From Oscillospiraceae bacterium UBA3851 (GTDB lineage: Bacteria; Bacillota; Clostridia; Oscillospirales; Oscillospiraceae): DNA of 7,820 nucleotides. Where the stretch lies: positions 13,837 through 21,656 of the forward strand of contig DGHJ01000011.1 of assembly GCA_002392625.1 (NCBI GenBank). The letters are read 5' to 3'. Shown piece by piece: positions 1 through 5,883 of the stretch. The notes beneath the pieces were generated by a model. That model ran no database searches, was not told where the DNA came from, and saw only the letters and a list, made by a program, of their open reading frames with translations. The first letter of the stretch is position 1. Each line of letters opens with the position of its first letter. The position numbers were made by a program, and so were the translations under genes.

Positions 1-377
1 CGGCTCATGAGCTGGCCGGTGCGGTTGCGGTCAAAGAAGTCAAAGCCCAGCTCCTGGATGTGCTCGAACAGGTCCCGGCGGATGTCCGCCTCCACCCGGA
101 TGCCAAAGGTGTGGCCCCAGTAGCCCACCACGAAGTACAGCCCCGACCGCAGCAGGAACGCCACCACCACAATGGCCATGACGGTGAAAAACACGGTGTA
201 CTGCTTCTCCGGCAGCCACTGGTACATGGCCGTGCGGGACACCAGCGGAAAGGCCAGGTCGATCAGCGCAATGAGAAAGGCGCAGCTGATGTCCAGCGTG
301 AAAAGGCCGATGTGGTTTTTGAAATAGGACAAAAACAGGCCCAACAGAGAGCCTGTGGATTCGGTTTTTTTCTTCAT
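1..377 (-). CDS. ABC transporter ATP-binding/permease protein, N-terminal part (runs off the left edge)
   Basis: Only the first 125 residues are present; the rest lies beyond position 1. The visible part is the start of a class I ABC exporter transmembrane domain. Hydrophobic segments lie at about residues 23-48 and 62-86. They are followed by a cytoplasmic stretch ending FDFFDRNRTGQLMS (residues 112-125), the FFD-x-x-x-TG-x-L-S/M-S signature of exporters with a fused membrane domain and ATPase. The Walker motifs would be off-window, so ATPase function is inferred from the family, and the substrate cannot be told. I chose the start at 377 because GGAGG sits 11 nt upstream. An in-frame ATG at 395 would add six residues but would place that GGAGG inside the gene. 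Such exporters often come as two adjacent half-transporter genes, which cannot be checked here. The gene diverges from the YitT gene and has its own promoter. Confidence 0.88.
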   Translation of the reverse strand, partial: MKKKTESTGSLLGLFLSYFKNHIGLFTLDISCAFLIALIDLAFPLVSRTAMYQWLPEKQYTVFFTVMAIVVVAFLLRSGLYFVVGYWGHTFGIRVEADIRRDLFEHIQELGFDFFDRNRTGQLMS

Positions 378-429
378 AGGAATGGGATCCTCCATTCTCT
401 CTTGATTTCTCTGTTATCAGTAATTTAAT

Positions 430-458
430 ATTTTATCATATATTTTTTGTGAAGACAA
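430..458 (-). promoter_or_regulatory. Extended -10 sigma-A-type promoter for the ABC transporter gene
   Basis: Read on the minus strand: TTGTCT (453-458), 17-nt spacer, TAAAAT (430-435). TGA lies directly before the -10, giving the TGn extension. The predicted transcript start is near 423, leaving an untranslated leader of about 46 nt before the start codon at 377. The -35 matches consensus at 4 of 6 positions. Confidence 0.7.
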
Positions 459-470
459 GATGTCCCAGAA

Positions 471-490
471 GGAAAAGGCCGCCCTTTTCC
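471..490. repeat. 8-bp perfect palindrome between two divergent promoters
   Basis: GGAAAAGG (471-478) and CCTTTTCC (483-490) are perfect inverted arms around CCGC. The element sits upstream of both -35 hexamers, the left one at 453-458 and the right one at 543-548. Neither strand has a U-tract after it, so it is not a convincing terminator. It could be a shared operator or simply a GC-rich inverted repeat. Confidence 0.4.
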
Positions 491-542
491 GGCCCGGCGG
501 GGCTGCATATTCCCTCGCTGCGCCGAGCCGTCGGAAAAACAG

Positions 543-570
543 TTGACATTTGCCGCAAATTCCATATAAT
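543..570 (+). promoter_or_regulatory. Consensus sigma-A promoter for the YitT-family gene
   Basis: TTGACA (543-548) and TATAAT (565-570) both match the housekeeping consensus exactly and are separated by 16 nt. Transcription should start near 577, giving a leader of about 27 nt. AGGAGG at 591-596 lies 7 nt before the ATG at 604. The hexamers and ribosome site together predict strong expression; the 16-nt spacer is one short of the optimum. Confidence 0.88.
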
Positions 571-603
571 GCAGAACATCGTCCATCATAAGGAGGCTCA
601 ACC

Positions 604-1485
604 ATGCTCAACAAAGCACTGCACACCACCTGGCTGCGGATCGTGACGCTGCTGTTCGGCGCCGCGCTGGCGGCCTTTACCGTAAACTTTTTCATCGTGC
701 CCCAGGGGCTTTACAACGGCGGCCTGCTGGGCTTGTGCCAGGTGATCCGCACGGTGCTGGATAACAAGCTGGGCATCCGCGTGACAGACGTGGACCTGGC
801 CGGTACGCTGTATCTGATCGCCAACGTGCCCCTGCTGGTGCTGGCCTGGCGCTCCATGGGCCGCACCTTCGTGTTCAAGCTGATCCTCTGCACCGTCACC
901 CAGTCCCTGCTGATGACGGTGATCCCCGTGCCCGCCCAGCCCATCATTGAGGACATGCTGACCACCTGTCTCATCGGCGGCCTGCTCAACGGCCTGGCTC
1001 TGGGCCTGATCCTCACCTGCGGCGGCTCCAGCGGCGGCATGGACATCCTGTGGCTGTATCTCTCCAAGAAGCGGGGCGTCACCATCGGCAAAATGGGCAT
1101 CATGTTCAACGTGTGCCTGTATCTGCTGTGCCTGGCCCTGTTCGACGTGAAGACGGTGATCTACTCCTCCATCTTCTCCGTGGTGACCTCCCTGTTCATT
1201 GACCGGATGCACCAGCAGAACATCACCGTCCAGGCGCTGATCATGACCAAGGACAAGAGCGACGACATCCCCCAGGCCATCCTGCAGGCCATGGACCGGG
1301 GCGTGACCTATTGGGAAGGCCACGGCGCCTACACCGGCGACGACGTGCGGGTGCTGTGCGTCTGCCTGAGCAAGTACGAGATCGAGACGCTGCAAAACGC
1401 GGTCCACGCCGTGGACCCCCACGCCTTTATCACCGTGCAGGAGGGCGTCCACGCCATCGGCAACTTCAAGCGACATTTGAACTGA
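604..1485 (+). CDS. YitT family integral membrane protein with C-terminal DUF2179 domain
   Basis: A 293-residue protein of the usual length for the YitT family, widespread in Firmicutes with no settled biochemical role. The N-terminal two thirds are hydrophobic, with membrane segments at about residues 12-33, 66-82, 90-108, 120-139 and 166-197. The family's glycine-rich loop, CGGSSGGMDILW, is at 139-150. The last 90 residues or so are soluble and match DUF2179, with RGVTYWEGHGAYTG at 232-245 and DPHAFITV near 271-278, ending in GNFKRHLN. The start is fixed by AGGAGG 7 nt upstream of ATG and a perfect promoter just before it. The gene stands alone, with a divergent transporter gene on the left and a terminator just after the stop. 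Function beyond 'membrane protein, possibly transport or sensing' is unknown. Confidence 0.93.
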   Translation: MLNKALHTTWLRIVTLLFGAALAAFTVNFFIVPQGLYNGGLLGLCQVIRTVLDNKLGIRVTDVDLAGTLYLIANVPLLVLAWRSMGRTFVFKLILCTVTQSLLMTVIPVPAQPIIEDMLTTCLIGGLLNGLALGLILTCGGSSGGMDILWLYLSKKRGVTIGKMGIMFNVCLYLLCLALFDVKTVIYSSIFSVVTSLFIDRMHQQNITVQALIMTKDKSDDIPQAILQAMDRGVTYWEGHGAYTGDDVRVLCVCLSKYEIETLQNAVHAVDPHAFITVQEGVHAIGNFKRHLN

Positions 1486-1509
1486 CAGGGCATCCCGTCA
1501 GTTTCTGGC

Positions 1510-1540
1510 AAAACCTCCGGCACGGCCGGAGGTTTTGTTT
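1510..1540 (+). terminator. Intrinsic terminator of the YitT-family gene
   Basis: AAAACCTCCGG (1510-1520) pairs perfectly with CCGGAGGTTTT (1526-1536) around a 5-nt loop, and GTTT follows. The stem starts 24 nt after the stop codon. A weaker hairpin just before it (1482-1501, CTGAC/GTCAG plus GGG/CCC with a bulged A) spans the stop codon and may help. Confidence 0.87.
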
Positions 1541-1601
1541 GGTCCAGGGGTTGCGGCGGGGCATCCGGAGGCCGCCCTCTACGGGAAAATGTGGTTGGGA
1601 T

Positions 1602-1664
1602 GGCCTTCGGCCTACACCTCATCCGCCTCGCTTGTGCTCGGCACCTTCTCCTCAAGGAGAAGGC
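1602..1664. repeat. Intergenic repeat module A: palindromic element ending in an 8-bp hairpin
   Basis: The module starts with a GGCC-TTC-GGCC mini-hairpin (1602-1612). It ends in CCTTCTCC (1644-1651), loop TCAA, GGAGAAGG (1656-1663). The form 'CACCTCATCCG...CACCTTCTCCTCAAGGAGAAGGC' resembles short non-coding repeats I recall from intergenic regions of gut Clostridia; this is recollection, not a search. CTTTT follows the hairpin on the plus strand, so it could also act as a weak terminator. Confidence 0.5.
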
Positions 1665-1686
1665 TTTTGAGGACGGGGGATGCGGA

Positions 1687-1719
1687 TTGCCACAGCCAGT
1701 TTGCGAACTGGCTTCGCAA
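1687..1719. repeat. Intergenic repeat module B: nested, mutually exclusive hairpins
   Basis: GCCAGTT (1695-1701), loop TGCG, AACTGGC (1706-1712) form a perfect 7-bp stem. TTGC (1687-1690) and GCAA (1716-1719) extend it across an internal loop. The same bases allow an alternative stem, TTGCGAA (1701-1707) with TTCGCAA (1713-1719) around CTGGC. The frame 'GGATTGCCAC...TTCGCAA' resembles a dispersed intergenic repeat of gut Clostridia, from memory. Confidence 0.5.
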
Positions 1720-1745
1720 CGGCAGGCGCTGAAATGTTTCTGCTC

Positions 1746-1784
1746 TGTCATACTGAGGAGCGAGACGGCGTGGGAATCCGTCTC
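1746..1784. repeat. Intergenic repeat module C: TGTCATACTGAGG-type element with hairpin
   Basis: TGTCATACTGAGG begins the module. GAGACGG (1762-1768) then pairs perfectly with CCGTCTC (1778-1784) around the 9-nt loop CGTGGGAAT. A separate small hairpin follows, GACGGAC (1799-1805) with GTCCGTC (1812-1818). The rest of the 394-nt gap between the convergent genes (1486-1879) holds only the two terminators. The open frames crossing it have no family resemblance or ribosome site. Confidence 0.5.
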
Positions 1785-1827
1785 TTTGTGGGACTTTGGA
1801 CGGACAGGGACGTCCGTCGACAATAAT

Positions 1828-1859
1828 CAGCCCCCGCCGGAGGGATCCGGCGGGGGCTG
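1828..1859 (-). terminator. Probable intrinsic terminator of the nfnAB operon
   Basis: On the minus strand a perfect 13-bp GC-rich stem (arms 1847-1859 and 1828-1840, loop 1841-1846) begins 20 nt after the nfnB stop codon. The tail is ATTATTG, a poor U-tract, so termination may be incomplete or helped by a second hairpin at 1799-1818. Confidence 0.7.
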
Positions 1860-1879
1860 CGTCATGTATTGCTATGGCT

Positions 1880-3271
1880 TTACTTGCTCATCAGGTACTC
1901 GTCGATGGACTTGGCGGCCAGCTTGCCGGCGCCCATGGCCAGGATGACGGTAGCAGCGCCGGTGACGGCGTCGCCGCCGGCGTACACGCCCTCACGGCTG
2001 GTGAGGCCGTCCTCGTTGACGATGATGCCGCCCTTCTTGTTGACCTCAAGCCCCTGGGTGGTGCTCTTGATCAGCGGATTGGGGCTGGTGCCCAGGGACA
2101 TGATGACGGCGTCCACGCTCAGGTCGAACTCGCTGCCCGGCTTCTCCACGGGGCGGCGGCGGCCGGAGGCGTCCGGCTCACCCAGCTCCATCTCGATGCA
2201 GGTCATGGAGGCCACGCGGTCCTCGCTGTCGCCGTTGATCTGGACGGGGTTGTTGAGGGTCTTGAAGATGATGCCCTCCTCGATGGCGTGCTCCACCTCT
2301 TCCTTACGGGCAGGCAGCTCCTCCATGCCGCGGCGATACACCACGTACACGTCGGCGCCCAGGCGCTTGGAGCAGCGGGCGGCGTCCATAGCCACGTTGC
2401 CGCCGCCCACCACGGCCACCTTCTTGCCGTGCAGGTCCATAATGGGGGTATCGCTGTCGGCGCGATAGGCCTTCATCAGGTTGATGCGGGTCAGGAACTC
2501 GTTGGCGGAGTAAACGCCCTTCAGGTTCTCGCCGGGGATGTGCATGAACATGGGCAGGCCGGCGCCGGAGCCGATGAACACGGCCTCGAAGCCGTACTCC
2601 TCCATCAGCTCGTCGATGGAGCAGACGCGGCCGATGACCATATTGGTCTCCACCTTCACGCCCATGGCCTTCAGGCCGTCCACTTCCTTCTGCACGATGC
2701 TCTTGGGCAGACGGAACTCAGGAATGCCGTACACCAGCACGCCGCCGGCCAGGTGCAGGGCCTCGAACACGGTGACCTCATATCCCTTCTTGGCCAGGTC
2801 GCCGGCGCAGGTCAGGCCGGCAGGGCCGGAGCCGATGATGGCAACCTTGTGGCCGTTGGAGGCGGGACGGGCAGGCTGCTCGGTGCTGTGCTCATTGTGC
2901 CAGTCGGCCACAAAGCGCTCCAGACGGCCGATGCCAACGGGCTCGCCCTTGATGCCGCGGACGCAGTACTTCTCGCACTGGCTCTCCTGGGGGCAGACGC
3001 GGCCGCAGACGGCGGGCAGAGAGCTGGTCTCGTGGATCACCTGATAGGCACCCTCGAAATCATGCTCATTGATCTTCTTGATGAACTCCGGGATCTTCAC
3101 GTTGACGGGGCAGCCGCCCACGCAGGGATGGTTCTTGCAGTTGAGGCAGCGGGCAGCCTCATCCAGGGCCTGCTCCTCGGTATAGCCGAGAGCCACCTCC
3201 AGGAAGTTTTTGTTGCGGATGTTGGGATCCTGGGAGGGCATCTCGTTCTTTTTCAGACTCATGTTGGGCAT
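1880..3271 (-). CDS. nfnB: NfnB: large subunit of NADH-dependent reduced ferredoxin:NADP+ oxidoreductase (GltA/SudA type; often annotated glutamate synthase small chain)
   Basis: A 463-residue flavoprotein of the GltD/DPD fold. The N-terminal iron-sulfur region has C42-x2-C45-x4-C50-x3-C54 and C89-x3-C93-x5-C99-x3-C103, enough for two [4Fe-4S] clusters. In this family one ligand is not cysteine, and E118 in GRLERF is the likely residue. The first dinucleotide fold (FAD) is KVAIIGSGPAG at 142-152 with E170 ending its second strand. The second (NADPH) is VAVVGGGNVAMDAAR at 285-299, followed by YRRG at 312-315. The FAD-capping motif GVYAGGD is at 428-434. In known NfnAB this subunit carries the bifurcating FAD, takes electrons from reduced ferredoxin, and reduces NADP+. 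The start at 3271 has AAGGAGG 9 nt upstream and leaves one base after the nfnA stop. A second Met three codons in is possible. No glutamate synthase large subunit is present and nfnA is adjacent, so I prefer NfnB to a GltD role. Confidence 0.92.
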   Translation of the reverse strand: MPNMSLKKNEMPSQDPNIRNKNFLEVALGYTEEQALDEAARCLNCKNHPCVGGCPVNVKIPEFIKKINEHDFEGAYQVIHETSSLPAVCGRVCPQESQCEKYCVRGIKGEPVGIGRLERFVADWHNEHSTEQPARPASNGHKVAIIGSGPAGLTCAGDLAKKGYEVTVFEALHLAGGVLVYGIPEFRLPKSIVQKEVDGLKAMGVKVETNMVIGRVCSIDELMEEYGFEAVFIGSGAGLPMFMHIPGENLKGVYSANEFLTRINLMKAYRADSDTPIMDLHGKKVAVVGGGNVAMDAARCSKRLGADVYVVYRRGMEELPARKEEVEHAIEEGIIFKTLNNPVQINGDSEDRVASMTCIEMELGEPDASGRRRPVEKPGSEFDLSVDAVIMSLGTSPNPLIKSTTQGLEVNKKGGIIVNEDGLTSREGVYAGGDAVTGAATVILAMGAGKLAAKSIDEYLMSK

Positions 3272-3272
3272 T

Positions 3273-4115
3273 TTACTCGGCCTCCTTCTTGAACAGGTTG
3301 CAGGTTTCCTCGTACTTGCGGCGCTCGAACTCGCTGTACATCTGGTTGCGCTTGACAGCCAGGTCCCAGTCCACCTGGTGGCCGTCAAAGTCGGGGCCGT
3401 CCACGCAGGCGAACTTGGTCTCGCCGCCCACGGTCAGGCGGCAGCCGCCGCACATGCCGGTGCCGTCGATCATGATAGGGCTCATGGAGACGGTGGTGGG
3501 GATGCCGTAGGGCGCCGTGGTCTTGGACACGAACTTCATCATGATCATGGGGCCGATGGCGAAGATCTCGTCATACACGTTGCCCTCGTCCAACAGTTCC
3601 TGCAGCGCCTGGGTCACCAGGCCCTTCTGGCCGTAGCTGCCGTCGTCGGTGCAGATCTTCAGCACAGAGGAAACGGCGCGGAACTTGTCCTCCAGAATAA
3701 CAAGATCCTTGTTCTTGAAGCCGACGACGGCGTGGACCTCAGCCCCGCAATCGTGGAACTTCTTCAGCACGGGATAGGCAATGGCGCAGCCAACGCCGCC
3801 GCCCACCACGCAGACCTTCTTCTTGCCCTCGGTTTCGGTGGGCTTGCCCAGGGGGCCCACGAAGTCCTGCAGGCAATCGCCCTCCTGCTTGTGGCTCAGC
3901 TTCTCGGTGGTGGCGCCGATGGTCTGCACGATGATGGTGACCGTGCCCTTCTCCCGATCAAAATCGTGGATGGTGATGGGGATGCGCTCACCCAGCTCGT
4001 CCACCCGCAGGATGATGAACTGCCCCGGCTCCGCCTTTTTGGCGATCATGGGGGCCTCGATCTCATACAGGATGACCGTGGGCTTCAGTGCCTCTTTTCT
4101 GACAATTCGATACAT
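3273..4115 (-). CDS. nfnA: NfnA: small subunit of NADH-dependent reduced ferredoxin:NADP+ oxidoreductase (sulfide/dihydroorotate dehydrogenase-like FAD/NAD-binding protein)
   Basis: A 280-residue ferredoxin-NADP reductase-like protein, the typical length for NfnA/SudB. The N-terminal barrel (about 1-97) has the flavin-binding ERIPITI at 43-49. The nucleotide-binding domain has VCVVGGGVGCAIAYPV at 101-116 and the family's IGPMIMMK at 187-194. Near the C-terminus D217-x4-C222-x2-C225-x11-C237 forms the [2Fe-2S] site. Published NfnAB structures report one Asp and three Cys ligands, and D217 fits the non-cysteine position. In the enzyme this subunit reacts with NAD(H) at its FAD and passes electrons through the [2Fe-2S] cluster to NfnB. 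It is the first gene of the pair; nfnB starts one base after its stop. AGAGGG lies 9 nt before the ATG. The SudB (sulfide dehydrogenase) and PyrK-like labels refer to the same fold. PyrK is unlikely because no pyrD is present and the GltA-type partner is adjacent. Confidence 0.92.
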   Translation of the reverse strand: MYRIVRKEALKPTVILYEIEAPMIAKKAEPGQFIILRVDELGERIPITIHDFDREKGTVTIIVQTIGATTEKLSHKQEGDCLQDFVGPLGKPTETEGKKKVCVVGGGVGCAIAYPVLKKFHDCGAEVHAVVGFKNKDLVILEDKFRAVSSVLKICTDDGSYGQKGLVTQALQELLDEGNVYDEIFAIGPMIMMKFVSKTTAPYGIPTTVSMSPIMIDGTGMCGGCRLTVGGETKFACVDGPDFDGHQVDWDLAVKRNQMYSEFERRKYEETCNLFKKEAE

Positions 4116-4153
4116 TCTCCAGATCCCTCTTTCCCTTTCTTCGTTCCTTGATC

Positions 4154-4196
4154 GCGCCGTTTCAGGCGCAACAAAAGCAGACAGCCTTCACTGTCT
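4154..4196 (-). promoter_or_regulatory. Structured 5' leader of nfnAB: two hairpins, possible attenuator
   Basis: The predicted transcript starts at about 4196, so the leader opens directly with a hairpin: AGACAG/CTGTCT (4191-4196 with 4179-4184, loop 4185-4190). GCTTTTG follows, which resembles a short terminator. A second stem, GCGCC/GGCGC (4165-4169 with 4154-4158, 6-nt loop), lies between it and the ribosome site. I do not recognise a riboswitch class. The first palindrome could instead be an operator. Confidence 0.4.
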
Positions 4197-4214
4197 TTGT
4201 TTATTTTATCACAT
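4197..4214 (-). promoter_or_regulatory. Rex-like operator overlapping the nfnAB -10 element (candidate)
   Basis: On the minus strand the 18-mer ATGTGATAAAATAAACAA matches the clostridial Rex form TTGTTAA-N4-TTAACAA at 10 of its 14 defined positions. TTGTGAA-N4-TTCACAA scores the same. The site covers the -10 hexamer, where Rex would block RNA polymerase. Rex senses the NADH/NAD+ ratio, a sensible input for NfnAB. AT-rich promoters give partial matches by chance, so this is only a candidate. Confidence 0.35.
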
Positions 4215-4231
4215 ACTTTAGCGTTCGTCAA
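4203..4231 (-). promoter_or_regulatory. Extended -10 sigma-A-type promoter for nfnAB
   Basis: Minus strand: TTGACG (4226-4231), 17-nt spacer, TAAAAT (4203-4208), with TGA just before the -10 as the TGn extension. Both hexamers match consensus at 5 of 6 positions. Transcription should start near 4196, about 80 nt before the nfnA start codon. No convincing terminator lies between the upstream lipoprotein gene and this promoter, so read-through from that operon could also feed nfnAB. Confidence 0.82.
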
Positions 4232-4288
4232 TTCCCGTCTTGAAACGATTATCTCTCCGCCGGATCATTCACTGTTCGTACACATTTC

Positions 4289-5872
4289 TCAGCCTGGCTT
4301 CCTGCCAACGGCGTCGAAACGGAACGCGCCCAATCCGTCGCTGACCAGGCCCGTCAAACCGCTCCGCAGACAATAGACCCGGTTGGTGCAGTACAGCGGC
4401 ACGGCGTTGCCCTGCTCCACCAGCAGCCGCTCGGCGTCGGACAGGCAGGCGTCCCGCGCCTCCGCGCTGGAGGAGGCCGCAGCCACACGCAGCAGCATAT
4501 CAAAGGCAGTGGAGTGGAACTGACCGTAGTTCTCGCTGTGGCCGGACTGCCACCTCTGCAAAAAGGACTCCGCGTCGTTCCGGTCCGCCGTGCAGGTGAT
4601 GACGGCCATCTGAAAAGCGCCGCCGGTCAGAGCCTCCGTCAGCTCCTGCTGTGTCATGCTCCGGGGCTGCACCGTCAGGCCCAGATGATCCTGCCATCCC
4701 CGGCAGACGGCCTCCGCCACAGCCTGGGAGACCGCATCGTCGGCGCAGCAGAGGGTCACGTCCGTCAACTCCGTCACCCCGGACTGCTCCAGCAGGGTGC
4801 GGGCGGTCCGACAGCTGCCCTCGTGATCGCTGTTGTCGATGTGAATCCCCTCCTCCGTGCGGAACGCGCCGCCCGCAGAGGCGGCGACGCCGGCGGGCAC
4901 CAGTCCCTCGGCGGCGCTGTGGAGGGCCTCGCCGGCCAGCGCGGCCAGCTCCGTACGGTCGATGGCCAGGGACAGGGCCTGCCGCAGCGCCTCATTATCC
5001 AGCTGCTGGGTCATCTGGTTCACGATGAGCACCGTCGTCTCCGGGCAAGGCTGGCGGACCCAGTTCCCCTGCTCCGCCACCGCCTCATCCGTCACGCCGC
5101 AGACGAAGTCCGCCGTACCGGCGCTGAACAGCTCCGCAGCCTCCTGGGCCGTGTCACAGTAGTGGACGGTAATCACGTCCGGCCCCGACCCCATGGCGCC
5201 GTCATAGTATTCGGCGGCGGTCAGTGTCAAAACGCCGTCTTCGTAACCGCCCCAGGCGTAGGGACCGTTGGTCACGGTGCCGATCCGGTTGGGCAGATCG
5301 GGTCGGCGGGGCACGGTAGCCGCCGCCGTGCACACGACGCGCAAAAAATAGGGGCAGCGGCGCTGCAGCACCACCTCCAGCGTGTCGTTGCTCCGGGCGT
5401 AGACCTGCAGGGCGTCGGGGTCTCCGCGGCGCGCCTCCTCGTAACCCGCCACCATGTCCAGCAGGGCGGCGTTGGGCGAACCGGTGGACTCGTCGGCCAA
5501 ATGCTGCCAGGCGTAGACGATCTCCGCTGCCCGGACGGTCTTCCCGTCGGACCATTTGGCGCTGCGGCGGAGGTGGAACACGTAGGTCTCCGTACCGTCC
5601 GGATTGTCGGTGCGCTCATAGCTCTCGGCCAGAGCACCTACCGCCTCCGTGCCGTTCTCCCCCTCCTGCAAACGCATGAGGTTTTCGTAGAGGTGCAGCG
5701 CGGCGATCTCCTCCCCCTCCGTGGCGGCCAGGGCGGGGTCAAAGCTGCCTGGCTTGCCTACCACGGCGGCGGAGAACGTGAAGCTCTCCCCCTCCTGCTG
5801 ACCGCAGCCGGCCAGACCGGCCAGCAGAGCGGCCAGCACCAGCAGGGCGATGATCCTTGTCCATCGTTTCAT
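4289..5872 (-). CDS. Peptide-type ABC transporter substrate-binding lipoprotein (SBP_bac_5 / OppA-like)
   Basis: A 527-residue exported lipoprotein. Residues 1-22 are a lipoprotein signal peptide: basic MKRWTR, a hydrophobic stretch, and the lipobox L20-A-G-C23, where the lipid would be attached. The mature protein has family 5 extracellular binding-protein landmarks: ALHLYENLMRL at 58-68, the YVFHLRRSAKWSDGKTVRAAEIVYAWQ region at 97-123, TNGPYAWGGY at 201-210 and ALRQALSLAIDR at 295-306. Length is normal. Members capture oligopeptides or other small solutes for an Opp/Dpp-type importer; the ligand cannot be read here. No permease or ATPase gene adjoins it, so it is an orphan receptor in this window. 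The start at 5872 has GAGGA 8 nt upstream and begins 11 nt after the Nudix stop, so the two are probably co-transcribed. The mature part has 13 cysteines besides C23, many for an exported binding protein. Confidence 0.88.
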   Translation of the reverse strand: MKRWTRIIALLVLAALLAGLAGCGQQEGESFTFSAAVVGKPGSFDPALAATEGEEIAALHLYENLMRLQEGENGTEAVGALAESYERTDNPDGTETYVFHLRRSAKWSDGKTVRAAEIVYAWQHLADESTGSPNAALLDMVAGYEEARRGDPDALQVYARSNDTLEVVLQRRCPYFLRVVCTAAATVPRRPDLPNRIGTVTNGPYAWGGYEDGVLTLTAAEYYDGAMGSGPDVITVHYCDTAQEAAELFSAGTADFVCGVTDEAVAEQGNWVRQPCPETTVLIVNQMTQQLDNEALRQALSLAIDRTELAALAGEALHSAAEGLVPAGVAASAGGAFRTEEGIHIDNSDHEGSCRTARTLLEQSGVTELTDVTLCCADDAVSQAVAEAVCRGWQDHLGLTVQPRSMTQQELTEALTGGAFQMAVITCTADRNDAESFLQRWQSGHSENYGQFHSTAFDMLLRVAAASSSAEARDACLSDAERLLVEQGNAVPLYCTNRVYCLRSGLTGLVSDGLGAFRFDAVGRKPG

Positions 5873-5883
5873 GAGCTGTATCC

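Noticed and set aside
598..1476. Minus-strand open frame (292 codons) opposite the YitT-family gene
   Set aside because: The plus strand has a perfect promoter, a strong ribosome site, family motifs and a terminator. The antisense frame has none of these.
1687..1719. A CRISPR-like or tRNA-like reading of the inverted repeats in the 1541-1825 gap
   Set aside because: There are no direct repeats with regular spacers, and no stretch folds as a cloverleaf with the conserved T-loop sequence. The modules differ from one another.
1591..1947. Small plus-strand open frames through the repeat region (for example 118 codons at 1591-1947)
   Set aside because: They run through hairpin modules and into the 3' end of nfnB, with no Shine-Dalgarno site or family resemblance. 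They are frames over non-coding repeats, not genes.
1796..3292. A long plus-strand open frame (498 codons) opposite nfnB
   Set aside because: It lies antisense to a clearly real gene. Its translation is a low-complexity run rich in Ala, Gly, His, Leu, Val and Asp with no domain, which is what the complement of a GC-rich coding frame gives. There is no good ribosome site.
3272..3388. N-terminal extension of NfnB by 39 residues
   Set aside because: The extension overlaps nfnA, is Ser/Thr/Arg-rich with no family match, and ignores the well-placed AAGGAGG before 3271.
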